Shown piece after piece: positions 31,307 through 43,537 of a stretch of 64,000 nucleotides of DNA. Location of the stretch: positions 42,897,852 to 42,961,851 of the forward strand of contig JALGQZ010000012.1 of assembly GCA_023105745.1 (NCBI GenBank), written 5' to 3'. The position numbers were made by a program, and so were the translations under genes. Source of the DNA: Austropuccinia psidii (Eukaryota; Basidiomycota; Pucciniomycetes; Pucciniales; Sphaerophragmiaceae). Within the stretch, counting starts at the first letter, position 1. Every line of letters starts with the position of its first letter. The notes under the pieces are model-generated. The model made no database searches. It had not been told where the DNA came from and saw only the letters and a program-made list of their open reading frames with translations.

Positions 31307-32935
31307 ATGCAAGGACAAGAAGATATTTCTGATGTAGAAATACTTGGTCAAAGAATTGTGGAAATGCAGCAAGAATTCATTGAGCTACTTGAAAAAAACA
31401 GAAGAGAGAAGATTTTTGTTTTACCTCAGAAAACAGCCCAATGGAAGAAACTACAACCATGCCCACAATTTTCAGACAAGAAGGATCCCCATCATCATTT
31501 TCAAGACCCATGTCCTCATCGACTCCATTCAGTTCACAAAGAGGGTTAATACTAATGTACAGGCTTCAAGCCCATTACAACAGGAAATTAATAGAAATAG
31601 CCTACCCATTGGAAAGATTAAGCCAAAGCATTATAACTTATGGTTTGAGGGAAAGGAAGTAGAAAAATTCATCAAAAAGAGTGGAAAAAACAGCAGAAAT
31701 TGAAGGAGCAAGTGGCAGGGATATTGCAAGACAGATATTCTCTTGGAATAAAGAGCAAGAAATTAGCTACCATATTGAAGGAATCCCTGGATATGAGACT
31801 GGGGATTGGGAGAAATTGAAATTGGATATGAAGAGACAATGGGGAACAATATTACCTGAGAGAGGATAAAAGCTATCATCAATAACTCAACCATTTACAA
31901 ATATTCAATAAGAAAAAGGAATCAGAAACATTACTAAGTATAAAAATCTCACTGCGGAATATGAATCCATCATTAATTATCTCAAAATAAATCAATATAT
32001 AGAAGGAGATATCAATTCAAATGAAGAAATTTTGGCTAGTATTTCCTCAAGTGTTTAAGAATTCATTTATAAAGAAATGATAAAAGATAAAGCAATGGTC
32101 AAATCTTTGGATGGTGGTTATATCATTCCAACAGTAGAAATATTAAAGCTATATATTGAACAGGACTTAGAAGCCAAAGTCTTAATCTAACAGAAGGAAT
32201 TTTCACAAGAAAAGTGACAATAAAAGAAAGCTAGGTTTGAAGATGACGTTTGGGGAAAATTCTTCAAGAAAATGAAAGATCTTACACAAAAAACTCACAA
32301 TATGCAGCAAAAGGAACATCAATCAAAGGATCCTGCAAAATAATCAGTTAAGGAAGTATTGAATCAGCTGAAATAGCTTTCAGAAGTAGTCAAATCTCCA
32401 AAGAAAACCAAAACAAGCAATAATCAAAATTAGAAAATTACACAAATCTCACAGCCATTCAGTCTAAGAAATCCCTTACCACCAATATCTTCAAGTTATC
32501 AACCATATTTCCCAGCTCAAATGGCTCCAAGAAAGCCATCAAAATGTTATTACTTCCTAGAAGAAGGGAATTCTGCAATAAGATGTAAAAATTTCATGGA
32601 AGACTTGGAGAAAAGAATTGTATTTAAGCATGGAGGAAAATATCTTTTTCCAAATTTTCAGAGAGTCCCACAGAAGGCCCTATGTCCAACAAATAATTGT
32701 TCAGATAGTTTGCCAAAGAACAGGAGGAATTCAGCAAAAATATGATAGAAAAATTGAATCCACCCCCAAAGCAGCAAGAAAAAACATTGATTGATGATCA
32801 TAAAGATGAGAAGGCAGCTTCTATAGGTCAAATAGAAGAATGGGTAAAGTGGAAACCTCCTCAAATATCACCAGAAAATAAAAATCTTCAAATAAATGTT
32901 GAGCTTAGGCAGACAAGACAGGAAACTTGAAGCCA
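31307..32935 (+). pseudogene. decayed Gag of a retroelement (family E)
   Basis: Broken plus-strand frames show a coiled-coil-like, Glu/Lys-rich start (EILGQRIVEMQQEFIELLEK) and a capsid-like middle (GIPGYETGDWEKLKLDMKRQ). Near 32540 a degenerate zinc knuckle reads CYYFLEEGNSAIRC and is followed by RIVFKHGGKYLFPNFQRVP. Against CX2CX4HX4C the second Cys is Phe and the His is Asn, so two of four metal ligands are gone. Many stops interrupt the frame. I remember similar Gag proteins from basidiomycete LTR elements. No LTR of this family was recognised in the window. Confidence 0.6.
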
Positions 32936-33379
32936 AATTCAGGACTAAGATCAAAATGAAACGCAAAAATCCCTTCATAAGAAGATAACAGGTGCCAACC
33001 ATGAGGAAGATGAGGAAGAAGAGGAAATAAAAGTTTAACTCCAAAAAAATACAAGAAAACCCAAGAAGGGAAGGAAAGAGATAATGACAATATTAAAATT
33101 ATTTCTAATTATTGGAATAAGGAGATACCAAAATAGGATTCACAAAAAATGGAATTCAAGAACAAAGTAAAATCTACAGTCAATAACCCAAAGCCAATAA
33201 TTGAACATGTGATGAAAAAAATGCATGAACAAAAGATAAATATTACTCTTGAAGAAATATGATCAATGTAACCAACCTTTATTGACAAATTGCAACACTC
33301 AACTAACCAAGAAAAAAAGGGATAAAATCAGTTAATGCATCAAATATTCAAGAGAGACTACTTTCATTAAAGCTAAGGG

Positions 33380-34130
33380 ACTATGATACACCAAGATTAC
33401 ATTATGCAATCCCAATTATTCTTATGGAAGTATTTATTGGAAGATAAGGATATCTTAAAATGTCATTGGTTGATACTAGATCAGAAATCAATCTAATACT
33501 GGAGGAAATTGCCATCAAAGCCTCACTTACAAGTAGAAACCTCAATATGAACCTCAGATCAATTGATGGACATACAACATCTTTGGTTGGACTTTCAGAA
33601 TTTAGAACAATTACTATGATAACAGGAGAAATAAATAAATTCATTTATTCATAGCAAAAGGAGCCATACACACCATACTTGGAAGAACATTTTTAGCAGA
33701 TAATAATATTAAATTAGAATTTTCTCACAAGCAAGAAGAGATATTCAGCTAACCAGAGGAAAATGGAAAGGGATTATGTTTATAAATATGTCACGCTCAA
33801 GCTATTGGCTTGCAAATCTCTCCACAAAGAGGTAAGGAGCTTTGTTCTTCTTCAGAAATGGGAAACTTGTCAATAAATCTAGCAGAATCATCCAAAAGAA
33901 AATAAAAAGAGGAAACAGAAAATCAGTCTTCAACAAGAATGAAAAAAATATTCCTTGGAAAAAACAAAATAACCTTCTCAGCTATTTTTGATTCAAAAAA
34001 TCAATTGAATATCATAACTTGGGAAATAGCCATGATAGCAGAATTAAATATCAGCGCTTACACATTAAAATCTCCAGGTAACTCTTTGAAACCAATTAGT
34101 CAAATTGAAAATCTTTGAGTCACTTTTTGT
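33380..34130 (+). pseudogene. two aspartic protease-like segments of family E
   Basis: Two retropepsin-like motifs occur about 500 bp apart. The first, at about 33460, reads MSLVDTRSEINLILEEIAIK, where DTG is changed to DTR. The second, at about 33975, reads FSAIFDSKNQLNIITWEIAM, with DSK. Each is followed by a hydrophobic strand and an ILGRTFLADNNI-like or NLIC-like stretch. Tandem protease-like domains would be unusual for Ty3/Gypsy. Both lack the catalytic Gly and are probably dead. Confidence 0.45.
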
Positions 34131-34139
34131 AATGAAGGA

Positions 34140-34855
34140 AAAATGTACATGAACTTCCTAGTATTTGAAAATTTTAATCAAATAGTAGTTAAAGAAAAGC
34201 CTATAATATTCTCTTCATCAAACGAAAGTATTCCCCATGCACCCAATAGAAAATCTAGAGGAAAGGAGCCAGAGGAAGATAAACTGGAGGTAGAACAAAT
34301 TGAAGCAATAAAAAAATCAAAGATGAACTGAATAAGATGAGAAGAAAATTGGAAATGGCCATAGAAGACCCAGAGAAATGGCTTGCATTAGAGCTAAGCA
34401 GAATAAATGAAACAGATGAAGAAGTAAACCCACTGAAGAAGTGTAAAATGGATCCCAAGCCACCTGAAGCAAATTCATCAGGAATTGTAGGAGATTCTTT
34501 CAATTTATTTCAGGAAGAAATGGGGTACACTAGTGGTATTGAAAAAAAATTCATGAATGCAGAACAAAAAAATGACACAATCCAGCCATTGAGAAAAAGA
34601 AAACTGGAATAATTGGAGAATAAAAGTTCCTGAATTCCTGAAGATGGCATGGATCAAGTTGAGGATAAAGGTATGACAAGGAGGATAAAACAAAGAATGG
34701 AAGCAGTGTCAAAAGAAGGAAAAATTGTAGAATCAGAAGATGGTTTGATTTTATATCAACAAAAAAATGGAGATGGGAAATATATATTTAAGCAAGGAAG
34801 AATATTGGAAGACCTAGCAGAAGGAGAGTTATCAGAAAACAACACAGGCTAGCTG
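34140..34855 (+). pseudogene. family E acidic/basic coiled-coil segment
   Basis: Open pieces rich in Glu, Lys and Met (KMRRKLEMAIEDPEKWLALE, EEVNPLKKCKMDPKPPEA) and then a charged part ending LAEGELSENNTG. No catalytic motif. It probably continues the family E polyprotein. The ORF at 34143-34331 shares its style. Confidence 0.4.
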
Positions 34856-36588
34856 GACTTACCTATCTAGAACCCAATCTGCAAAATGAAATTTGAAATG
34901 AATTTCAGGATGCCTATGAGAAATTATGCTGTTTTTTCAATATCTCACTTTCAAACACAACCAATTTATTTGATAAAAATGAAGAAATGACATTCATATT
35001 AACAAATAAAACCCAGAATCAACATGAAATACAACCAAAATAAGAGCTGTATGTTTATGAGCTTGACTCCCCACCCATTCAAAGTCAACATATGTCAGAA
35101 CTACTGGGATCAAATATTACAGATTTTGACTTCTTGGAATTACTAACCACTACTGGAATCAGAGGAAATTTAAGAAATAGTTACTGGAAGAAGCCTTATG
35201 GATATTATAAATTTGCAATATAAGGATTTTATCACAAATTTTTATGGGCTCAAGAGGATTTGAATTTAGATGGTTTTGAAATCTTTGGAGGAACCTTTTA
35301 ATGGTGTGATTTTGGATATATGTCTATACATTATTTCAAAAGTTTTGTTTAAGAATGAAAAGGCAATACACAAAGAGAAAAATCAAAAAAGCTATTTGGA
35401 GAAATATTAAGAAACATATGTCTTTCAGTAATTCACAACAGAATATTGTAAAGCCCTCAATAATAAAGCAAGAAATCCATTTTTAATCAACAATAAAAAA
35501 AGAAAAAAGAAAATGACTGAAAAAAATAGTAAAATTATAAAATTCATTTCAAAAAAATCTTTTGTTATCTGCATTACTATCAAGGGCAGTGACCTCCTGC
35601 CTTATCAAAGAGGAATTTCAATTTATTTACATTACTCCATTAAAAAATATTTCATCCAAAATTTTCTCAACTACTGGTGCGGTGACCTCCTGCCTTATCA
35701 AAGGGAATTATCCTGTTATCTCAAAACTCAATATTCTCACCAAAACTCAGAAATAACGTAGAAAAACATGGCTTCCAAAATTACACCTGAAAGTGAAGTG
35801 AAATAGAATCTTGGTTGGAATGAAGAAGGAGGGGCAGATGTAAACTAAAAAATTGAAGAGGTTGAAGAAGAAAATTACTGGGAAAAACCAATTGTTGAAG
35901 AAGGAGAGGATTTATCTCAAATATGGATTCAATACCTCAAATTTGAGTATTTATTCAATTTTCCAGGAAAAATTCAAAGTGTTAAAGAACCTCAAAAATG
36001 GAAAGAGCTTTGAGGATTTGCACTTTCAAGATTGAAATTCTTAGAATTACTTACATATGAGGGTCTCAAAGGAAATTTGGGAAACAACTATTGCGAAGAG
36101 GATACATCAACAGATGCTGAATAAATAAAAAACTATTTTTTGGGGACTTAGGAAGCTTCAAGAGGACTGTTTTTGAACCAATTGGAAATACCAGAAGGAA
36201 AAATTTTGTGGAAGCATGGAGATTATTTAACACAAGATGCCAATTGGGATGTTCTATGGGAAGAGGTGTTTGTACTGGGGATTATCAGTCTCAAGGTTCA
36301 CAATTATAATGTCAGTAAGGAATGTTCAAATATGATTTGGGAAGACTTATTTGTTAAAAAACCAAAGAATAAAAAATTAGATTCACATCAAGACTCAAGA
36401 AAAAGCTCATAAAAGTTATCAAGACAAATATTACTAAAAATTTAAAAAAAATTAACTCCTGTTATGAATTTAAATTGCAAATTCAATTAAAAATCAAAAA
36501 ATTAGGCTATGTATCAGTAATCAAGACAAGAATTAAAGTCCAAAATTTTGGGAATTTATTTTCTTCAATGTAAAATTATCATAATTCC
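34856..36588 (+). other. decayed downstream part of family E
   Basis: Broken Trp-rich frames with repeated themes (GNLRNSYWKKPYGYYKFAI near 35170; GNLGNNYCEEDTSTDAE near 36075; NVSKECSNMIWEDLFVKK near 36310). A direct repeat GGTGACCTCCTGCCTTATCA (about 35588 and 35681) lies between two similar halves, so the tail seems duplicated. No RT, integrase or LTR was found. The sequence ends where the family B LTR begins. Confidence 0.4.
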
Positions 36589-37994
36589 TGTCAGGGTGAC
36601 TCTATGATATAGCTGTACAATGACAAATAAAAGCTATACCTCTGAGTGTGACACGAAAATAAAGATGATAATTAAGATTATAAAGGGTAAAAAAGGCTAT
36701 ACTAAATGAACTTAGTGATAGTGAGTGCTTCTGATAGCCCTGGGTGCAGTGTTTGCCTGTTGGTTTACAATAACAAACCCTAAAATACTTAAGCTCAAAG
36801 TATACCTGTTAGATTTTAAGGGCAACACTTCTTTTAAGAAGTTATACCACATAAGAATACTAAGAACAGGGTTCTGGATTAGCTTCCTGGGGAGGAAAAG
36901 CCTCCTTTTATCTTGTTCTGATGGTTTACCTCTGCACACAACCACAGAATGAAAATTTTCACTACTGTGGACTGTTTTGTGGTTCTATAGACTCAATACA
37001 GACTGGTATTGGGCGGAAATGTGGTTTTAGAACCACAAGTAATCATTTTTATCCTATACAGGGTGAAAGTCTTCACCAATGGAGTTTACAGGTGTGTTCT
37101 GGTGCTTCTGACGCGTCAGAAGCTGTACAGAACCTGTATGGACCTCTGTATTTGATTTAACTATGAGGTATTGGAGTATAAAGAAGCTTCTTTGTCTGTT
37201 TGACACCTCATAATCATACTTATGGGATATTATCCCACTGTAAGGCTGTATTGGCCAAACTGTGAGATTTTAACCTTAAAGCTGCTATACCTTTGTCAGT
37301 TTTTGTGATATTGAGCTCAAAATTTGTTAATTGTGTAGCCCTGGATGTGATCTACACAATGGTACCTCATTTGGTGCAGCTATCATCAAATATGGCAAAG
37401 TTATGCTATGTACAACTTTTGTTGTACACATTTGTGATTTGTCGAACAACTGTATGGAACTTGTTTGCCCAATATCCGTTGTTCAATATAGGATATGGGG
37501 AAATGGATGGCACCATTAAATATCCCTGATTGTGCTCTTTCCAAAAATAACCCACTTTAGGTATCTCACACTAAAACTGTAGAAGTTGGATGAGAGGTGA
37601 ATATTTTAATCACCCTTATTTGACCTTATTTTGGTCATAACATATGTAAATCTGGTGCTAGCTCAGTTTAGCTAGTACCATTGGATAGCCCTGACTTACA
37701 GATTAAATTTGAATACCCATTTGATGGGGTTTAGTCTCTTCCTCTGGATTTTAGATGAGAGGTGAAAATTAAGGTTTATGCTCAGCAATAGCTTTGAGCA
37801 GGAATAACTTTGTTATTATTTGTCCTATGATTATGGGACTTGTATATTTGGAAAGAGGTGATTTTCCTCTTTCCTTTGATACCTTTTGAGTTAATTTGGC
37901 CCAGCTCCATGTTTTGGTGGTATCTTGGCTTTACCATTGGTTTATGGTATTTGGCTGTCATGCTTGGGCTCTGGTTTTGAGTTACAGGCTGACA
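36589..37994 (-). mobile_element. family B element B1: 3' LTR, 1,406 bp
   Basis: Bounded by TGTCAGGG and CAGGCTGACA. On the minus strand it is preceded by a polypurine tract and Gag, so it is the 3' LTR. It is homologous with 7089-8517, 40171-41609 and 42789-43537. Internal ATAGCCCTG anchors recur at about 37335, 37518 and 37683. Confidence 0.85.
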
Positions 37995-38007
37995 TACCCT
38001 CCCTCTA
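37995..38007 (-). promoter_or_regulatory. polypurine tract of B1
   Basis: The minus strand reads TAGAGGGAGGGTA directly before the LTR start TGTCAGCC. This places the 3' end of the internal region here, right behind Gag, with no space for Pol. Confidence 0.75.
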
Positions 38008-38015
38008 AAAAAGGG

Positions 38016-40147
38016 TCATAATTGATGAGAGTTTCCTGTCTTCTTTGAGGTATCAGTATGGTTCATGTGACGTTGAGCTAGCAAAATTCTTGTGGTCATA
38101 CCCTTCCTGTCTGGTGGTTCATGTTTCAAACCATCCAGGTGTTTGGTCATTGGTTTCCTTCTTTTGGAGTGAACTGAACCAATTTCCTCTCTTCCATGGT
38201 TCTTAAATACCACCAAATATTCCTCATGGGGATTGAGTTCACTTTATGAATTAGTTCCACAGCCATTCCCCACACTATCACATTCAGATTCATGACCTTC
38301 TTGGTCTTTTCTTGTTTCTTCCTCTTTTGAAAATGTGTCTTCCCTGTCTTTGGGAGAATTGTCTGCATAGTGATTGGGGGATTCACAGTTGTGAAATCTT
38401 GTTGTGATTTCAGATTCTGAATCATGAGCTTCTTTGGCTTTCAGGGTTGGATTTCCCCCGTTATCATCAGTATTATGGGTATTGTATCTACCAATATATG
38501 GTCTAATCCTTACTTCTTGCAAAATAGTTGATATTTCATCTAAGGTGGATTCTTTGGAGCATCTGCATTTTACTGAGTTCTCTAAGTCTCCTGGTAGTTT
38601 GGTCAACAGTTTGTGATTTCTCATTTCTGTTGTTATGTGAGGGTCAATGTATATTAGCCTTTTTGACTGTCTCAGACACCAATCATATGGATATTTGTCC
38701 ACTGTGTATCTATAATTTCAAAATGAAAGATTTTTATGCCATATGCATGTATGATTTCTGTACTTTTGGATCATTTGGCTCCTCCACCATGGAGAGTTTC
38801 TTCTGCCATGGATTTTATTCATTTGTGTGTACCAAATACTACCATGTCCTTTGAAAGCTTTATTTAAACTGGAAGTAATCCAGTAATCTGGTATACTTGG
38901 TACATCAGTAAAGAGTCCATCAATATAATCAAGTAGTTCCATATGATCATATTCTCCATGCCAGAGAATGTGAGCCAACTTGAAGCCCCTGGAAGCTGTT
39001 TTAATGCTTCCTTCTCTGAATAAGTCATCTTATTTCCGACTTGGTATTTTGATTGAGATCCTAACTTCTTCTCCAACAAGGCATCTGGTTTGATGTCTTC
39101 CTGGTGGTATGGAGTATTGCCAGAAAAATGCCCTTGTGTTGGGGGTTTCATTTTTTGGCAGTTATTGAATATTTTGTCAATATCTTGATGCAGGTATTCC
39201 CTATCCCTTTTGCAGTGATTTTTCTCCTCTAAGACTTGATTTGGTTTTCTTTTGATATCTTCTGAGGCTTTATACAATTCAGTATAGTCTTCTTGAAGAG
39301 TATGAATAGTTATGGTTTGTAAGGTATAAACCTTTTGTAACCTTGAAATAATTTCATGGAGTCTTTCAAACTCTTTTTGAGTTTGTTCTACAAATTGGGA
39401 AAATCGTAACCATAGAGTATTACTACTTATGGTACTCTCAGGTATCACAACATTGTGTTTCATGTGAGTGGAGAGATAATTCCTTATCATAGGGCTGCCA
39501 GCTGCATTAGAAGTATTTACAACTGTTTGTTGTTTCTTTGTACTTCTTGCAACAGGTCCAACACTTTCTGGATCATAGGATCTGACTCTTTTTGCCTCTG
39601 GTTGAAAGAAGTCTTGTTCTTGCCCTATGATCCTCTTCCTCTCCTGAATTGTATCTTGGATTGGAAAGTATGGTGACTCTTGGTCACTGATATGCTGGTG
39701 CCTGAGTGGTTTGAAGCCACTAGGGAGTCTGGTAGGGTTACCAGTCCTCATGAGCCTGAGAGGGTCATAGTATCTAATATCTGGCTCCATTTCTCTTCTA
39801 TAATAAGTTCTTCATAGAATATCTCTTTGAGCAAAATCTTCTGAAGACTTTCTACAAGTTCTTTGTAGTGGAAATCTGGTTTTAATTCCCTGTCTGCCAC
39901 TCTCCATTGGAGAAGTTCTTGGAATATTTGATGTGTTAGAAGAAACTATTCTATGCAAGCCATTTCTGGAGGTTTGCTTTAGAATGCCATCTTGGAAGGT
40001 GTATGAAGGTTCATTTTGCCATGTATTATGACTTTGGACAACTTCAGCTTTTCTCTCTTCCAGGCCTCTATTCCAACTGATGGTTGTTTCTCTTTGTAAG
40101 GAACAATCCCTCGAAAATCCAAAGCTTCTGGAATGAGGTGGTATCAT
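38016..40147 (-). pseudogene. family B (B1) Gag without any Pol
   Basis: Starts at ATG 40147 (MIPPHSRSFGFSRDCS). One in-frame stop at about 39812 separates it from MEPDIRYYDPLRLMRTG. A central coiled-coil part follows (TQKEFERLHEIISRLQKVYT), then a capsid part similar to family A (EKEALKQLPGASSWLTFSG; YIDGLFTDVPSIPDYWITSS; SIWYTQMNKIHGRRNSPWW), then a knuckle reading NCESPNHYADNSP (first and last Cys lost). Frame changes near 38864 and 38702 split it. After the knuckle only about 80 codons remain before the polypurine tract. There is no protease, RT, RNase H or integrase. Confidence 0.75.
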
Positions 40148-40170
40148 TTTTGATTTGTAAAGTGAGAGTT

Positions 40171-41609
40171 TGTCAGCCTGTGACTCAAAACCAGAGCACA
40201 AGCATGACAGCCAAAATACCATAAACCAATGGTATAGCCAAGATACCACCAAAACATGGAGCTGAGCCAAATCAGCTGAAAAGGTATCAAACAAAAGAGG
40301 AAACTCACCCCTTTTTGAAAATATAAGTCTCATCACCATAGGACAAAGAATAAAAAATTTATTCCTGCTCAAAGTTATTGCTGAGCATAAACCTTAATTT
40401 TCACCTCTCATCTAAAATCCAGTAGGAGAGGCTTAACCCCATCAAATAGGTAATCAAAATAAAGCTCTAAGCCAGGGCTATCCAATGGTACTAGCCAAAC
40501 TGAGATAGCACCAGCATTACTTGAGTTATGGCCAAATTCAGGACAAATAAGGATTAACAAAACATTCACCTCTCATCTAACTTTTGCAGTTTTAGCGTGA
40601 GATATCTGAAGTGGGGGCTTTTTGGAAAGACCACAATCAGGGCTATCTGATGGTGTAATTCCTTTCCCCATAGCTCAACTAGAACAAAAGCTATGGGGAA
40701 AATAAACTCAATACAGCTTTTTGCCTGAGCCACCCAAATGTACAAAATTCTTGTACATGGGATAACTTTGCCATATTGAATGATTCCCATATCAAATGAA
40801 GTACCATTGTGTAGAGCACATACAGCGCTACACACTGAACAAATTTTGAGGTTGATACCTCAAGAATTGACAAAGTTATGGCTGTTTTAAGGTCAGATTC
40901 CCACCTGCTGTCATATACAGCCTTACCATGGGATAATGTCCTATAATCATGAATATAAGGTGTCAAACAGACAAAGAAGCTTGCTTTTACTTCAATACCT
41001 CATATGTCAGCCAATACTGGGGTCCCATACAGTTTCTGTAAAGAATTCTATGCGTCATACACATCAGAATCAGGCTGTGAGGTCCCCAGATGAAAATGTT
41101 CACCCTGTATTGGTGAAAACTGCCCAGATGTCATTTCAAAACCACATCTGAGCCCAATAAAGGCTATACAGTTGCTTGCAAACCACAACCCTGTCTCAGA
41201 GAGTGAAAAATTCTTCACTTCCTCTAGGTGGAAAGGTCCAACACCCTTTCCACCCCATTTCAGGATAAAAAGGAGGCTTTTCACAGCCAGAATTGCTTTC
41301 CTAATCCTGCTCTTAAATTACTACGTAGTACAACTGTCAAAAACAGCTATATTCTTGGAAAATAATCAGGTATACTCTTAGTTTAGAGGTATTGTAGTCT
41401 TTATTATTGTAATCCAACAGGTAAAGCTGCACCCAGGGCTTTCCACAGCACTCACCACCACGATTGCAAAATAGTAAAGGCCTTTTATTTCATCTATAAA
41501 CCCTTATTATCAATAAATCCTCTTATTTTATCACTTTATTTCCGTGTCACAGTCAAATTTAAAGTTGTAACTAGCCTAATTACTGCTTCTACATAGACTC
41601 AACCTGACA
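40171..41609 (+). mobile_element. solo LTR of family B, 1,439 bp, TSD GAGTT
   Basis: Starts TGTCAGCCTG and ends CCTGACA, opposite in orientation to the host element B1. The 5 bp on each side are identical: GAGTT at 40166-40170 and GAGTT at 41610-41614. With no internal sequence attached, it is a solo LTR left by LTR-LTR recombination after an insertion just upstream of the B1 Gag start. Confidence 0.9.
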
Positions 41610-41614
41610 GAGTT

Positions 41615-42772
41615 TCAGATAGTTGATTAAATCCCTGTTTTGGTAGGAATCTATAAGTCACTTTGGACAAGTTATTATTTAAAATATCAACAATAATTAT
41701 CAAATCTTTCCCCAATATATACATTGTATATATTATGACAAAATATCAATAATAAAATGTGATTTGTATTTTATTATGAAGTGTTATTATTGAAATTATC
41801 AATAATAATGATAATAATCAATTTTTACATCAATTGTGGTGAAAAGATGAATTATTGGAGTTTTTCTTTGAGAAAAATTCAAACAGTATATACTATGTAT
41901 ATATTTTGAAAAGAATATCAAAAATGAAATATGTTTTTTGTTTTAATATGAAGTATTATTACTGAGATTATCAATAATAATGATAATAAACAATTTTTTC
42001 AGGCCAATTTGGGTGAAAAAATGAATTATAAGAGTTTTTCTTTAAGAAAAATTCAAACAATATATACTCTGTATATATTATGAAAAAAATATCAATAATA
42101 AAATATGATTTTCATTTTATTATCAAGTATTATTATGGAGATTATCAATAGTAATGAAAATAATCAATTTTTCATGCCAGTTTGGGCGAAAAATTGAACT
42201 ATAAAAGTTTTTCTTTAAGAAAAATTCAAACAATATATACTTTGTATAGATTATGAAAAAAAGACCAATAATAAAATATGGTTTTTACTTTATTATGAAG
42301 TGTATTATTGATATTATCAATAATAATGATAATAATCAATTTTTCACACCAATTTTGGTGAAAAAATGAATTATCAGAGTTTTTCTTTAAGAAAAATTCA
42401 AATAATGTATACTTTGTATATATTAAAAAAACAATAATAAAATATGATTTTTATTTTATTATGAAAAGAGAGTATTTTATAAATATAAATTATATATTTA
42501 TAACTCTCCAAAAATGATGAAAAATATTATTCTTCAAAAAGAATATGTATACATTTTTCATATCTCTTTTTCTTATCATGGTTTTTTTTTCTTTTTGAGT
42601 AAAAAAAACAGAATAGAGAAAAACCACAAAGTTAATCCCTTTCAGGGCTTCTTATGGTTAACAGAAAGTGAAAATAAGCAAAAAAACAAGTATGATAACT
42701 CTGAAAAGCATGAAGAGAAGCTGTAAATAGTGAAAACAAGGTAGAATTTCGTCTAAAATAGGTAAAAAACTA
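41615..42772 (-). other. 5' leader of B1 with 173-bp tandem repeats
   Basis: Long AT-rich leader between PBS and Gag. At about 41690-42470, four or more copies of a ~173-bp unit can be followed by the anchor GAAAAATTCAAACAATATAT (41872, 42046, 42219 and 42391; spacing 174, 173 and 172). Each unit contains a TTATCAATAATAATGATAAT block that can fold on itself. The open frame at 42514-42726 is unlikely to be a gene. Confidence 0.75.
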
Positions 42773-42785
42773 GGCCAGGCCCCCA
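42773..42785 (-). promoter_or_regulatory. primer binding site of B1
   Basis: TGGGGGCCTGGCC on the minus strand, three bases inside the LTR end at 42789. It is identical to the family A PBS. Confidence 0.75.
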
Positions 42786-42788
42786 AAA

Positions 42789-43537
42789 TGTCAGGGTGAC
42801 TCTATGATATAGCTGTACAATGACATATAAAAGCTATAACTCTGAGTGTGACACAAAAATAAAGATGATAATTAAGGTAATAGAGGGTAAAAATGGCTAT
42901 ACTAAATGAATTTAGTGATGGTGAGTGCTGCTGAAAGCCCTGAGTGCAGTGTTTGCCTGTTGGTTTACAATAAAAAACCCTACAATACTTGAGCTTAAAG
43001 TATACCTGTTAAATTCTAAGGGTAACACTTCTTTTAAGAACCTATACCACGTAAGAATACTAAGAACAGGATGCTGGATTAGCTTCCTGGGGAGGAAAAG
43101 CCTCTTTTTATCTTGTTCTGGTGGTTTACCTCTGCACACGACCACAGAGTGAAACCTTTCACTCCTGTGGGCTGGTTTGTGGTTCTATCCACTCAATACA
43201 GACTGGTATTGGGTGGAAATGTGGCTTTAGAACCACAAGTAGTCATTTTTACCCTATATAGGTTAGAAACTTTCAACAATGGAGTTTACAGGTGTGTTCT
43301 GGTGCTTCTGACGCGTCAGAAGCTGTACAGAACCTGTATGGCCCTCTGTATGTGACTTAACTATGAGTTATTGAAGTATAAACAAGCTTCTTTGTCTGTT
43401 TGACACCTCATAATTGTACTTATGGGATAGTATCCCACTGTAAGGCTGTATTGGCCAACCTGTTGGATTTTAACCTTAAAACTGCTATAACTTTGTCAAT
43501 TTTTAAGATATTGAGCTTAAAATTAGTCCATTGTGTA
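42789..43537 (-). mobile_element. family B (B1) 5' LTR, truncated
   Basis: About 749 bp remain, matching 36589-37340 closely from TGTCAGGGTGACTC onwards. Similarity to the LTR stops at ATTGTGTA (about 43537), where family A leader sequence begins. The outer (U3) half is therefore missing. Confidence 0.8.
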
